A stretch of 64,000 nucleotides of DNA. Origin: Isoptericola halalbus. GTDB lineage: Bacteria; Actinomycetota; Actinomycetes; Actinomycetales; Cellulomonadaceae. The notes under the pieces are model-generated. The model ran no database searches, was not told where the DNA came from, and was given only the letters and a program-made list of their open reading frames with translations. Positions 38,127 to 46,242 of this stretch are shown one piece after another. Within the stretch, counting starts at the first letter, position 1. Every line of letters begins with the position of its first letter. A program made the position numbers and the translations under genes. The stretch spans positions 61,544 to 125,543 of the forward strand of contig VJZX01000004.1 in assembly GCA_009663185.1 (NCBI GenBank). The letters are read 5' to 3'.

Positions 38127-40832
38127 TCAGAGCTTGACGACCGGCGAGTACCGCAGCAGGAGGCGCTTCGTACCGTCCGAGCCGAAGTCGATCTTCGCGA
38201 CGGCGTTGGGGCCGACGCCCTCGAGCGCGACGACCGTGCCGAGGCCGTAGGCGTCGTGCGTGACCTTGTCCCCGACGGACAGGTTCGGCACGTCGGCCTC
38301 CTTGCGCGGCGCCGCCGAGCCGAAGGCCGGACGCGTGGAAGCCGTGGAGGACTTGGGCCGGCCCAACCGCCCGCCGAGCCCGCCCTCGGGTCGCGCCGCA
38401 CCGTCCGGCCGAGGCCTCTCCGCGTTCCGGCGCTCGCCCCACGTCCCGCCTCCGGACCGGGTGCGATCGCCCCAGGCCGAGCCGCCGCGGCGCAGCACCT
38501 GGGTCGACGACTCACGCCGCCGCCAGTCCCAGAGGTCGCCGGGGATCTCCTCGAGGAACCGCGACGGCGGGAACTCGTTCGCCATGCCCCACGCCGAGCG
38601 CACGGCCGAGCGCGTGACGTACAGCCGCTCGCGCGCCCGCGTGAGCCCGACGTAGGCGAGGCGGCGCTCCTCGGCCAGCTCGGCGTCGTCGTGCAGCGAC
38701 CGCATGTGCGGGAAGGTGCCGTCCTCCAGGCCCGTGAGGAACACGACCGGGAACTCGAGGCCCTTGGCCGTGTGCAGCGTCATGAGCGTGACGACGCCCT
38801 GGTCCTCCTTGGGGGCCTCCTCGGCCGCCCCGTCGGCGATGTCCTCGTCGGGGATCTGGTCGCTGTCGGCCACGAGCGAGACGCGCTCGAGGAAGTCGGC
38901 GAGGTCGCCCTCGGGGTCGAGCTCGGTGAACTCGGTCGCCACCGCGTGCAGCTCGGCGAGGTTCTCGACGCGCGAGGCGTCCTGCGGGTCGTCCGACGCG
39001 CGCAGCTCGGCGAGGTACCCCGTCCGGTCGAGGACCGCGCCGAGGATGGTCGCGGGTGTCTCGCCGTCGTCGACCAGCTGGCGCAGCTCGGCCATCATGT
39101 CGCGGAACGCGAGCAGCGGCTTGAGCGTTCGCGTCGTCATGCCCGGGATCTCCTCGGCGCGCTCGAGCGCGGCACCGAACGAGATGCGCTCGCGGTCCGC
39201 GAAGGAGGCGACGAGCGACTCGGCCCGGTCACCCAGGCCACGCTTGGGGACGTTGAGCACGCGGCGCAGGTTGACGTCGTCGTCGACGTTGGCCAGCGCG
39301 CGCAGGTAGGCGATCGCGTCCTTGACCTCCCGGCGCTCGTAGAAGCGTGTGCCGCCCACGACCTTGTACGGCAGGCCGACGCGGATCAGCACCTCCTCGA
39401 GCGCGCGCGACTGCGCGTTGGTCCGGTAGAAGACGGCGACGTCGCCGGGCCGGAGGTGCTCGGTGTCGCCGAGCCGGTCGATCTCCTCGGCGACGAACCG
39501 CGCCTCGCCGTGCTCGTCGTCGGCGACATAGCCGACAACCTTGGCACCGGCGCCGGCGTCGGTCCACAGCCGCTTGGGCTTGCGCCCGGAGTTGCGCGAG
39601 ATGACGGCGTTGGCCGCGGACAGGATGTTCTGCGTCGAGCGGTAGTTCTGCTCGAGCAGGATCGTCCTGGCGTCGGGGTAGTCCTCCTCGAACTCGACGA
39701 TGTTGCGGATCGTCGCGCCGCGGAAGGCGTAGATCGACTGGTCGGCGTCGCCGACGACGGTCAGCTCGGCCGGGTCGAGGTCGCTGCCGACACCAGTGTC
39801 CGCTCGCGCCCGGCCTGCGGGGCTCGCAGGCTCGCTCCTCGCCGGGACGCCGGTGAGCTCGCGCACGAGCACGTACTGCGCGTGGTTCGTGTCCTGGTAC
39901 TCGTCGACCAGGATGTGGCGGAACCGGCGGCGGTAGTGCTCGGCGACGTTGGGGAACGCCTGGAGCAGGTTGACCGTCGTCATGATGATGTCGTCGAAGT
40001 CGAGCGCGTGCGCCTGGGCCAGGCGGGCCTGGTACCGGCGGTAGACGTCGGCGAGCACCGTGTCGAACTCGGGCACCGCGGCCTGCGCGAGCCCGCCCCC
40101 CGCGCGGGCGACGCGCTCACGCCAGCCCTCGGCGGTCGCGTCCGCGCCCGACGTCTGCGCGTAGGTGTCCGGGTCGATGAGCTCGTTCTTGAGGTCGCTG
40201 ATCTTGTTCGCGAGCGAGCGCGCGGGGTACTTCTTCGGGTCCAGGTCGAGCTCGCGCGTGACCAGCGTGATGAGCCGCTGGGAGTCGGCGGCGTCGTAGA
40301 TCGAGAAGCTGCTCTTCAGGCCAAGGGTCTTGGCCTCCTTGCGCAGGATCCGCACGCACGCCGAGTGGAACGTCGAGACCCACATACGGCTCGCGGACGG
40401 GCCGACGAGGTGCTCGACGCGCTCGCGCATCTCTGCCGCGGCCTTGTTGGTGAAGGTGATCGCGAGGATCTCCCCCGAGCGCGCCCGTCCCGTGGCGAGC
40501 AGGTGCGCGATGCGGTGGGTGAGCACGCGCGTCTTGCCCGAGCCCGCGCCCGCGACGATGAGCAGCGGCGAGCCGTGGTGGACGACGGCGGCACGCTGCT
40601 GCGGGTTGAGCCCCTCGAGCAGGGCGTCGGGGTCGAGGTGCGAGTACGCGCCGCGGGCGCGGGGCTGCGCCTCGCCCGCATCCTGCGGCCCGACGGCGTC
40701 GCGCACCCAGTCCGGAGCGCCCTCGGTCGGCTCGTCGTCCCAGCGCGGAGCGGTGGACGGCAGGCGCGCGGTGTCGTCCCGCGACGACGGGGTGAGGCCG
40801 GGCAGCGAGAGGCTGTCGAAGAGCGAGGTCAT
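38127..40832 (-). CDS. pcrA: ATP-dependent DNA helicase PcrA/UvrD
   Basis: Superfamily 1A 3'-5' helicase for repair and replication restart, 901 residues. Motifs: Q motif GLNPQQRAAV, Walker A AGAGSGKTRV, Ia FTNKAAAEMRERV, II LVDEYQDTNH, III VGDADQSIYAFRGA, IV LEQNYRST, V TLHTAKGLEF, VI RLAYVGLTRARERL, and a C-terminal Tudor-like segment (VGDKVTHDAYGLGTVVAL) that binds RNA polymerase. An insertion of about 20 residues (rich in Ala, Arg, Ser) sits between motifs II and III; its DNA contains a small GC hairpin. ATG at 40832. Confidence 0.97.
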   Translation of the reverse strand: MTSLFDSLSLPGLTPSSRDDTARLPSTAPRWDDEPTEGAPDWVRDAVGPQDAGEAQPRARGAYSHLDPDALLEGLNPQQRAAVVHHGSPLLIVAGAGSGKTRVLTHRIAHLLATGRARSGEILAITFTNKAAAEMRERVEHLVGPSASRMWVSTFHSACVRILRKEAKTLGLKSSFSIYDAADSQRLITLVTRELDLDPKKYPARSLANKISDLKNELIDPDTYAQTSGADATAEGWRERVARAGGGLAQAAVPEFDTVLADVYRRYQARLAQAHALDFDDIIMTTVNLLQAFPNVAEHYRRRFRHILVDEYQDTNHAQYVLVRELTGVPARSEPASPAGRARADTGVGSDLDPAELTVVGDADQSIYAFRGATIRNIVEFEEDYPDARTILLEQNYRSTQNILSAANAVISRNSGRKPKRLWTDAGAGAKVVGYVADDEHGEARFVAEEIDRLGDTEHLRPGDVAVFYRTNAQSRALEEVLIRVGLPYKVVGGTRFYERREVKDAIAYLRALANVDDDVNLRRVLNVPKRGLGDRAESLVASFADRERISFGAALERAEEIPGMTTRTLKPLLAFRDMMAELRQLVDDGETPATILGAVLDRTGYLAELRASDDPQDASRVENLAELHAVATEFTELDPEGDLADFLERVSLVADSDQIPDEDIADGAAEEAPKEDQGVVTLMTLHTAKGLEFPVVFLTGLEDGTFPHMRSLHDDAELAEERRLAYVGLTRARERLYVTRSAVRSAWGMANEFPPSRFLEEIPGDLWDWRRRESSTQVLRRGGSAWGDRTRSGGGTWGERRNAERPRPDGAARPEGGLGGRLGRPKSSTASTRPAFGSAAPRKEADVPNLSVGDKVTHDAYGLGTVVALEGVGPNAVAKIDFGSDGTKRLLLRYSPVVKL

Positions 40833-41009
40833 CGTGGGTCAAGCCTAGGCGCCCGGACCGACATCCGAGCGCGCCTCCCCCGGTCGGGGGAGGCGGTCCG
40901 ATCCGATTCCCCACGGTCGTGGGATGGTGCTCGGACGGACCGATGCGGCACGGTCTCCGCCGTGACGAGTCCTGACCTTCGCGCTCCCGCCCTCGGCCAG
41001 AATGTCCCC

Positions 41010-41978
41010 GTGCCGACCACCGCCATGCCCTCGACCCAGCGCCCATCCCCGTCGGCAGGCAGGGTGGCTCCGCCCGGAGAGTGGTCGGCGCCGGTGAAGT
41101 TCGCCGTGCTCGTGGCGGTCTTCCTCGCGCTGACCCCGGCCGCACCGGACACGGAGAGGTGGGTCGCAGACTGGCTCTTCGGCCTGTCGGACTACGGGCC
41201 CGGGATGTCGGCATACGGTCCGGGGATGTCGGCGCCCGCCGGCCTGGCCTACCTGGCGCACGGCACGGCTGTCGCCGGGGTCGCGCTGTCCCGGTCGCGC
41301 CCTCGCCTCGCCATGGTGCTGGTCCTCGCGCCGTACGCCACGTCGCTCATGACGGGGTATGTCGCGTTCGGTTGGTGGCTCGGCGCGGTCTGCATCCTCG
41401 CGGTGGCCTGCCTGGACGGGCGCCGGCGGCACGCGGCCGAGGCGGCCGTCCTTGCCGTCGTGGTGATCGCGCCACTGATCCTCGGCGGGATCCGGTTCTG
41501 GGTGTTGAACCTCGACATCATCATCTTCCGGGACGACCCGGTGTACGTGGCGATCACCGCCGGGATGTACGTCGTGGCGATCGCCCTCGTGATCCCGGTG
41601 TTCTCCCTCGCCGGCAGGGTAGTGCGGCTTGGCGCACCCGCCGCCACCGATGCATCCGGCATCGAGCACTCCAAGCCGAACGAGGCTTCCGACGTCGACG
41701 AAGCCGAGGAAGAGCCCGAGGAAGCCGCCGCTGCGGCGCCCCCGCCGGACCCGGAGCTGATCGGCAGGATCGAGGCGCTCACGCCGCGCGAGCGCGAGGT
41801 CTGCGTCGCGCTCACCCGCGGGCTGACGAACGCAGAGATCGCCACCGAGCTGCACATCGGTGACGAGACGGTGAAGTCGCACGTCTCGGAGGTCGTGCGC
41901 AAGCTCGGGTGCCGCGACCGCGTGGCGGCAGTCATCGCCGCCTACGAGTCCGGGATCGCGCTCCGCTCGCGGGACTGA
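41010..41978 (+). CDS. Membrane-anchored LuxR-type regulator
   Basis: About 322 residues: five hydrophobic segments in the first two thirds (for example VLVAVFLALTPAA, AMVLVLAPYATSLMTGYVAF, AVLAVVVIAPLILGGI and YVVAIALVIPVFSLAG), an acidic Ala/Glu/Pro linker, then a LuxR/GerE HTH (LTPREREVCVALTRGLTNAE through HIGDETVKSHVSEVVRKLG). A heptapeptide, YGPGMSA, is tandemly duplicated in an extracellular-side loop. No receiver domain, so it may sense a membrane signal directly. The start is uncertain (GTG 40962, GTG 41010 or ATG 41025); 41010 has a CAGAAT element six bases upstream. Divergent from pcrA. Confidence 0.8.
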   Translation: MPTTAMPSTQRPSPSAGRVAPPGEWSAPVKFAVLVAVFLALTPAAPDTERWVADWLFGLSDYGPGMSAYGPGMSAPAGLAYLAHGTAVAGVALSRSRPRLAMVLVLAPYATSLMTGYVAFGWWLGAVCILAVACLDGRRRHAAEAAVLAVVVIAPLILGGIRFWVLNLDIIIFRDDPVYVAITAGMYVVAIALVIPVFSLAGRVVRLGAPAATDASGIEHSKPNEASDVDEAEEEPEEAAAAAPPPDPELIGRIEALTPREREVCVALTRGLTNAEIATELHIGDETVKSHVSEVVRKLGCRDRVAAVIAAYESGIALRSRD

Positions 41979-42178
41979 GCGGTGTGCCGGGGCCGCAGGA
42001 CGTTGATCGCCGTCCCGGCGATGCCGAGCCCGACCACCCCGGGCCTGACGACACCGTCGGGCGCGCCGCCGTCGACGATCGCGAGCAGCGGTCCGGCCAA
42101 GGCTGCGACGAGCCCACGGCAGGGAACTTGTGCCCCGCGTCCACGCGACCCGGCGGCGCGGAGACAAGGCGAGACGGC
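41979..42178 (-). other. Intergenic stretch with possible gene-fragment coding
   Basis: Two hundred bases without an intact gene. On the minus strand an open frame runs through with GLVAALAGPLLAIVDGG and GVVGLGIAGTAINVLRPR, which looks like the C-terminus of a small membrane protein and reads on into the end of the LuxR gene. No start or ribosome site was found, so this may be a decayed fragment or chance coding in GC-rich DNA. Confidence 0.25.
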
Positions 42179-42721
42179 CTAGCTGGGTGAGGTGAGAGCG
42201 GCTCGCAGGAGGTCGAGAGTCGAGGACAGCGGGCCTCGAGCATCGACCCAGGCAGCTCGCGGCCGCGCCTCGCGGAGCACCTCCAGCGACTCGAGAAGGC
42301 GATCGGCGTCATCGGGTCCGACGAGGTCGTTGTTCACCACGTGTTCCATCCGCGACGGCTGTCTCGAGCGGCCGGCGAGACGCTCGGCGAGCGCGGGAGC
42401 ATCCAGGTGGAGCACGAGCTCGACGAACCGCGCGTGGGTCTCTGCGGCCAGGCCCTCAAGGTCCTCGATGAAGGCAGTCCGCGCCAGGTACTGACCAAGT
42501 ACCACGTCGTACCCCGCGCTCAGGTGTTCACGCGCAAGAGCCAGGCTGAGCCGCCTGGCGTGCAGACCCGATGCGCGGAGGTCCTCGTTCCAGCGGCCCA
42601 GCGAGTGCTTGATGCGATCCACGTCCAGCGCCAACGTCATCGGCAGCTCCTGCGCGAGCGCGTCTGCCAATGTCGACTTCCCCGACCCCGGCGCACCGTT
42701 GATCAGCACGAGGCGGGTCAT
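42179..42721 (-). CDS. P-loop kinase-like ATPase
   Basis: 180 residues. N-terminal Walker A in VLINGAPGSGKSTLADALA; a DVD motif (LALDVDRIKHSLG) follows, and Arg residues in RSRQPSRMEHVV could form the lid. The overall shape resembles small-molecule kinases of the chloramphenicol phosphotransferase/gluconokinase-like AAA_33 group. Substrate unknown. ATG at 42721. It is 70 bp after the GNAT gene and in the same direction, possibly in one operon with 44168-42792. Confidence 0.82.
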   Translation of the reverse strand: MTRLVLINGAPGSGKSTLADALAQELPMTLALDVDRIKHSLGRWNEDLRASGLHARRLSLALAREHLSAGYDVVLGQYLARTAFIEDLEGLAAETHARFVELVLHLDAPALAERLAGRSRQPSRMEHVVNNDLVGPDDADRLLESLEVLREARPRAAWVDARGPLSSTLDLLRAALTSPS

Positions 42722-42791
42722 GCTCCGGACCCTATCGATCTCGCCCGAGAACCGCGCGCCCGCCAACCGGGTCCACGGCGTCGTGGGCGGG

Positions 42792-43313
42792 TCAGCGTCG
42801 CAGCCGCATGGGCGTGTGCGGGATGCCGTCCTCGAGGAACTCGTCGCCGTCGGGCACGAACCCGAACCGCGCGTACCACCCGACGAGCGGCGACTGCGCG
42901 TCGAGCACGACGTCGCGCGCCGAGCCCGATCGATCGTCAGCCTCCGCGGTGGCAGCCAGCGCGGCCTGCATGAGCAGGGTCGAGGCACCGCTGCCCCGCA
43001 CGACGCGGTCGCAGACGACGCGTCCGACGCGCCACACGTCACCGTCGTCCAGCACGCGCGCCGTGCCGACGACGACGGGCGGCCGGTCCCCGTCCATGCC
43101 AGCGTCGCGCTCGAGCACCACGTGCCGCGCCCCGCGCTCGAGGTCGCGACCGTCGAGGTCGGCGTAGGGGCAGTCCTGCTCGACGACGAACACGTCCTGG
43201 CGCAGCCTCCACACGGCGTACGCCGTGCGCGCGTCGAGATCGTCGAACGCGGCGACGCGCACGGACAGACTGGCCGTCGCGGGCGTGGCGGCGCCGCTGC
43301 CCGACGGCGTCAC
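42792..43313 (-). CDS. GNAT-family acetyltransferase, ElaA-like
   Basis: 173 residues. ElaA-type opening (LDARTAYAVWRLRQDVFVVEQDCPYADLD) in which the enzyme's RQxVFVVEQxCPYxxxDxxD motif is clear, then GRVVCDRVVRGSGASTLLMQAAL (CoA-binding R-G-x-G region) and DAQSPLVGWYARFGFVPDGDEFLEDGIPHTPMRL. The GTG at 43313 overlaps the stop of the DUF456 gene in GTGA. Substrate unknown. Confidence 0.88.
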   Translation of the reverse strand: MTPSGSGAATPATASLSVRVAAFDDLDARTAYAVWRLRQDVFVVEQDCPYADLDGRDLERGARHVVLERDAGMDGDRPPVVVGTARVLDDGDVWRVGRVVCDRVVRGSGASTLLMQAALAATAEADDRSGSARDVVLDAQSPLVGWYARFGFVPDGDEFLEDGIPHTPMRLRR

Positions 43314-43792
43314 GTCCAGACCAGCCCGACGCCCCAGGCGCCCGCGGCCACGAGCCCACCGAGCAGCTGGACGAGGATCGTGATGCCGGTCGCCTGCACC
43401 GCCGCGAGGGTCGCGCGCCAGGCCGCGACCCGGTCGCGCCGGCGCAGCAGCTCCGCCAGGAACACCGCGGCGACGAAGAAGATGAACAGCCCGATCACGG
43501 GGATGACGAAGAACCCGACGACGCCCGCCAGCCCGCCCCACACGAGCGTCGACCACGGCACGTCCGCCCGCCGCATGTGGCGCCCCGCGAAGATCCACTG
43601 GCCCAGCTCGGCGAGGCCGATCGCGAGCGCCGCGACCGCGAAGACGACCCACGCCGTCGCGCCGCCCGTCACCCACGCCCACACGAGCACCGCGCCGAGC
43701 ACGAGCACGTTGCCGGGCAGCACCTGCACCACGATGCCGACCAGGCCCACGAGGATCGCGAGCCCGACGAGCACCTCTCCGCCGACGCTCAA
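43310..43792 (-). CDS. DUF456 membrane protein
   Basis: About 160 residues, four to five hydrophobic segments, with the DUF456 pattern LAILVGLVGIVVQVLPG near the N-terminus and FFVIPVIGLFIFFVAAVFLAE later. Function unknown. The start is taken as TTG at 43792, four bases after the upstream gene's stop; a GTG at 43774 is an alternative. Confidence 0.82.
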   Translation of the reverse strand: MSVGGEVLVGLAILVGLVGIVVQVLPGNVLVLGAVLVWAWVTGGATAWVVFAVAALAIGLAELGQWIFAGRHMRRADVPWSTLVWGGLAGVVGFFVIPVIGLFIFFVAAVFLAELLRRRDRVAAWRATLAAVQATGITILVQLLGGLVAAGAWGVGLVWT

Positions 43793-43796
43793 CGCG

Positions 43797-44168
43797 TCAC
43801 CAGAAGACCGCGACGCCGATGTTGACGAGCGTCAGCGCACCGATCGTGTGCTTGAGGCCAGGCACGACCGGGCCTGTGCCGTTGTCCCCCTTGGCACCCT
43901 GGCGCTTGGCCAGGAACGCCAGCACCGCGATGACGAGCGCGACCGTGAGCTTGACGCCGATCTTGGCCATCGACGGTCCGCCGTCCGCCCACAGGTCACC
44001 CATCTCGGCAACACCGACCATGAGAACGCCCGCGACGAGTGCGGTCGCCGCGCCGTGGAAGACCCCGCGGTAGAGCCCCGGCGCGCGCAGGGTGGCGAGG
44101 TAGCCGCCCAGGACGATGGCCCAGCCCACGAAGTGCAGGAAGGCGAAGACGTTGTAGAGGAGCTCCAT
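43797..44168 (-). CDS. Small integral membrane protein
   Basis: 123 residues with four hydrophobic segments, beginning MELLYNVFAFLHFVGWAIVLGG. Conserved-looking Arg-Ala-Pro-Gly and Asp-Gly-Gly-Pro loops link the helices. Not assigned to a characterised family. ATG at 44168, first gene of a leftward run with DUF456, GNAT and the P-loop kinase. Divergent from the sulfur leader peptide, with 94 bp between the starts. Confidence 0.7.
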   Translation of the reverse strand: MELLYNVFAFLHFVGWAIVLGGYLATLRAPGLYRGVFHGAATALVAGVLMVGVAEMGDLWADGGPSMAKIGVKLTVALVIAVLAFLAKRQGAKGDNGTGPVVPGLKHTIGALTLVNIGVAVFW

Positions 44169-44262
44169 GCGGGCAGCCTATCCAGCGACCGTCCCACATC
44201 GTGGTCCCAAAATGCGGACACACGGTTTCGCGAGTCGGCCACCCCGGGATACCTTCTTGGCC

Positions 44263-44367
44263 ATGACCACGGCCGCGCACCTGAGCCTCGTGACGATCCG
44301 TCACGAGATGCCCGGGCGTGACTGCATGTGCATGTGCATGCGCAGCTGTCTGTGCTGCTGTCGCTGA
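44263..44367 (+). CDS. Cysteine/methionine-rich leader peptide of the sulfite reductase operon
   Basis: A 34-codon reading frame ending in CMCMCMRSCLCCCR: seven Cys and, counting the start, four Met plus more upstream, concentrated in the last 14 codons. TACCTT lies seven bases before the ATG, with no ribosome site, so it is probably leaderless. Poly-cysteine leader peptides before sulfur-assimilation operons are known in mycobacteria, where ribosome stalling at Cys codons during shortage changes downstream expression. Here alternating Cys and Met codons could report on both amino acids. The following 132 bases contain a small hairpin and the ribosome site of the reductase gene. Confidence 0.85.
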   Translation: MTTAAHLSLVTIRHEMPGRDCMCMCMRSCLCCCR

Positions 44368-44378
44368 CCGCGCCCCAC

Positions 44379-44409
44379 CTCAGCCCCCCACCGCCCCGGC
44401 GGACCTGAG
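44379..44409 (+). promoter_or_regulatory. Hairpin between leader peptide and sulfite reductase gene
   Basis: CTCAG/CTGAG outer and CCGCC/GGCGG inner pairs form a two-part stem starting 12 bases after the leader stop. A ribosome stalled in the Cys codons would cover up to about its left edge, so it may be the folding switch of the attenuator; no T-run is present. Confidence 0.4.
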
Positions 44410-44499
44410 CACCGGCGCGCGCCGTCGGTCATCGGCCCACCCCCGCCGAGCCACTGTCGTCGCGCGTCCCGCCCCCGAGGACCCGAGGAACTCCCCCCG

Positions 44500-46242
44500 A
44501 TGACGACGCAGACCACCGCCACCGCGCAGGGCTCCACCGAGCGCCCCGCCCACCCCGAGCGTCCCGCCCGCCCGCCCCGCGCCGCCCGCCCCAACGGTCA
44601 GTGGAAGGTCGACGGCACGACCCCGCTGAACCACAACGAGGAGTTCAAGCAGGAGTCCGACCCGCTCGCCGTGCGGGAGCGGATCGAGACCACGTACGCC
44701 CGTGAGGGCTTCGACTCCATCCCGGGCGACGACCTGCACGGCCGGTTCCGCTGGTGGGGCCTGTACACCCAGCGCAAGCCCGGGATCGACGGCGGCCGCA
44801 CGGCGACGCTCGAGCCGCACGAGCTCGAGGACCGCTACTTCATGCTCCGCGTCCGCATCGACGGCGGCGCGCTGAGCACCGACCAGCTGCGGGTCGTGGC
44901 GGGCATCAGCGAGGACTTCGGCCGCGGCACCGCCGACATCACCGACCGTCAGAACGTCCAGCTGCACTGGGTCGAGGTCGAGAACGTCCCCGAGATCTGG
45001 CGCCGGCTCGAGGCCGTCGGCCTGTCGACGACGGAGGCCTGCGGCGACGTGCCGCGCGTCATCCTCGGCTCGCCCGTCGCGGGCGTCGCCAAGGACGAGC
45101 TCATCGACCCGACGCCGGTCATCGAGACCATCCAGGAGCGGTTCATCGGCGACCCGTCGCTCGCGAACCTGCCGCGCAAGTTCAAGTCGGCGATCACGGG
45201 CCACCCGAGCCTCGACGTCGTGCACGAGATCAACGACATCGCGTTCGTCGCGGTCGAGCACCCCGAGCTGGGGATCGGCTACGACCTGTGGGTCGGCGGC
45301 GGGCTCTCGACGGCGCCGCGCCTCGCCGAGCGCCTCGGGGTCTTCGTGACGGCGGAGCAGGCGCCCGACGTGTGGCACGGTGTCGTGCAGATCTTCCGCG
45401 ACTACGGCTACCGCCGGCTGCGCAACAAGGCGCGCCTGAAGTTCCTCCTCGCCGACTGGGGTACCGCCAAGTTCCGCGAGGTCCTCGAGACCGAGTACCT
45501 CGGCTACGCGCTCCCCGACGGGCCGGCCGCACCTATCCCGAGCACGCCGGGCGACCACGTGGGCATCCACGAGCAGAAGGACGGCCGGTTCTACGTGGGC
45601 GTCTCCCCCGCCGTCGGGCGGGTGTCGGCCGAGATCCTCGCGAAGGTTGCCGACCTCGCCGAGGAGCACGGCTCGCGGCGCGTGCGGCTCACCCCGTACC
45701 AGAAGCTGCTCGTGCTCGACGTCGAGCCTGACCGCGTCACCTCGCTCGTCGCCGGGCTCGACGCGCTGGGACTGCAGGCCCGCCCGAGCCTCTTCCGCCG
45801 CAACACCATCGCGTGCACCGGCATCGAGTTCTGCAAGCTCGCGATCGTCGAGACCAAGGCGACCGCGACGTCGGCGATCGCCCAGCTCGAGGAGCGCCTC
45901 GGCGACCTGAAGGACCTCACGCCGATCACGCTCAACGTCAACGGGTGCCCCAACTCGTGCGCGCGCATCCAGACGGCAGACATCGGGCTCAAGGGCCAGA
46001 TCGTCATGAACGACGACGGCGAGCAGGTGCCCGGGTTCCAGGTGCACCTGGGCGGCGGTCTCGCGTCGGCCGACAGGGGCGAGGGCGGCGGGCTGGGCCG
46101 CACGGTCCGCGGGCTCAAGGTCACCGCGGACGAGCTGCCCGACTACGTCGAGCGAGTCGTCCGGGCCTTCGACGCCGAGCGCGCCGACGGCGAGTCGTTC
46201 GCGCAGTGGGCGCACCGCACCGACGACGAGGCCCTCCGATGA
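44500..46242 (+). CDS. Siroheme-dependent sulfite (nitrite/sulfite) reductase
   Basis: Six-electron reduction of sulfite to sulfide in the cytoplasm, probably with ferredoxin as donor. 580 residues with two ferredoxin-like half domains and two siroheme-binding domains; the 4Fe-4S/siroheme cysteines are in CTGIEFC (Cys-x5-Cys) and GCPNSC (Cys-x3-Cys). Its place with cysH and siroheme genes and behind a Cys-rich leader supports sulfite rather than nitrite as substrate. GAGGAA precedes the ATG at 44500. Its stop overlaps the cysH start. Confidence 0.94.
   Translation: MTTQTTATAQGSTERPAHPERPARPPRAARPNGQWKVDGTTPLNHNEEFKQESDPLAVRERIETTYAREGFDSIPGDDLHGRFRWWGLYTQRKPGIDGGRTATLEPHELEDRYFMLRVRIDGGALSTDQLRVVAGISEDFGRGTADITDRQNVQLHWVEVENVPEIWRRLEAVGLSTTEACGDVPRVILGSPVAGVAKDELIDPTPVIETIQERFIGDPSLANLPRKFKSAITGHPSLDVVHEINDIAFVAVEHPELGIGYDLWVGGGLSTAPRLAERLGVFVTAEQAPDVWHGVVQIFRDYGYRRLRNKARLKFLLADWGTAKFREVLETEYLGYALPDGPAAPIPSTPGDHVGIHEQKDGRFYVGVSPAVGRVSAEILAKVADLAEEHGSRRVRLTPYQKLLVLDVEPDRVTSLVAGLDALGLQARPSLFRRNTIACTGIEFCKLAIVETKATATSAIAQLEERLGDLKDLTPITLNVNGCPNSCARIQTADIGLKGQIVMNDDGEQVPGFQVHLGGGLASADRGEGGGLGRTVRGLKVTADELPDYVERVVRAFDAERADGESFAQWAHRTDDEALR

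Noticed and set aside
37935..40961. Upstream in-frame extension of the membrane LuxR gene by about 1000 codons
   Set aside because: Open frame antisense to pcrA and the phosphatase gene; the domain content begins only after 41010.
44379..44409. Classic Rho-independent attenuator after the leader peptide
   Set aside because: A stem exists but no T-run follows; a translational or Rho-linked mechanism cannot be excluded, so only a hairpin is reported.
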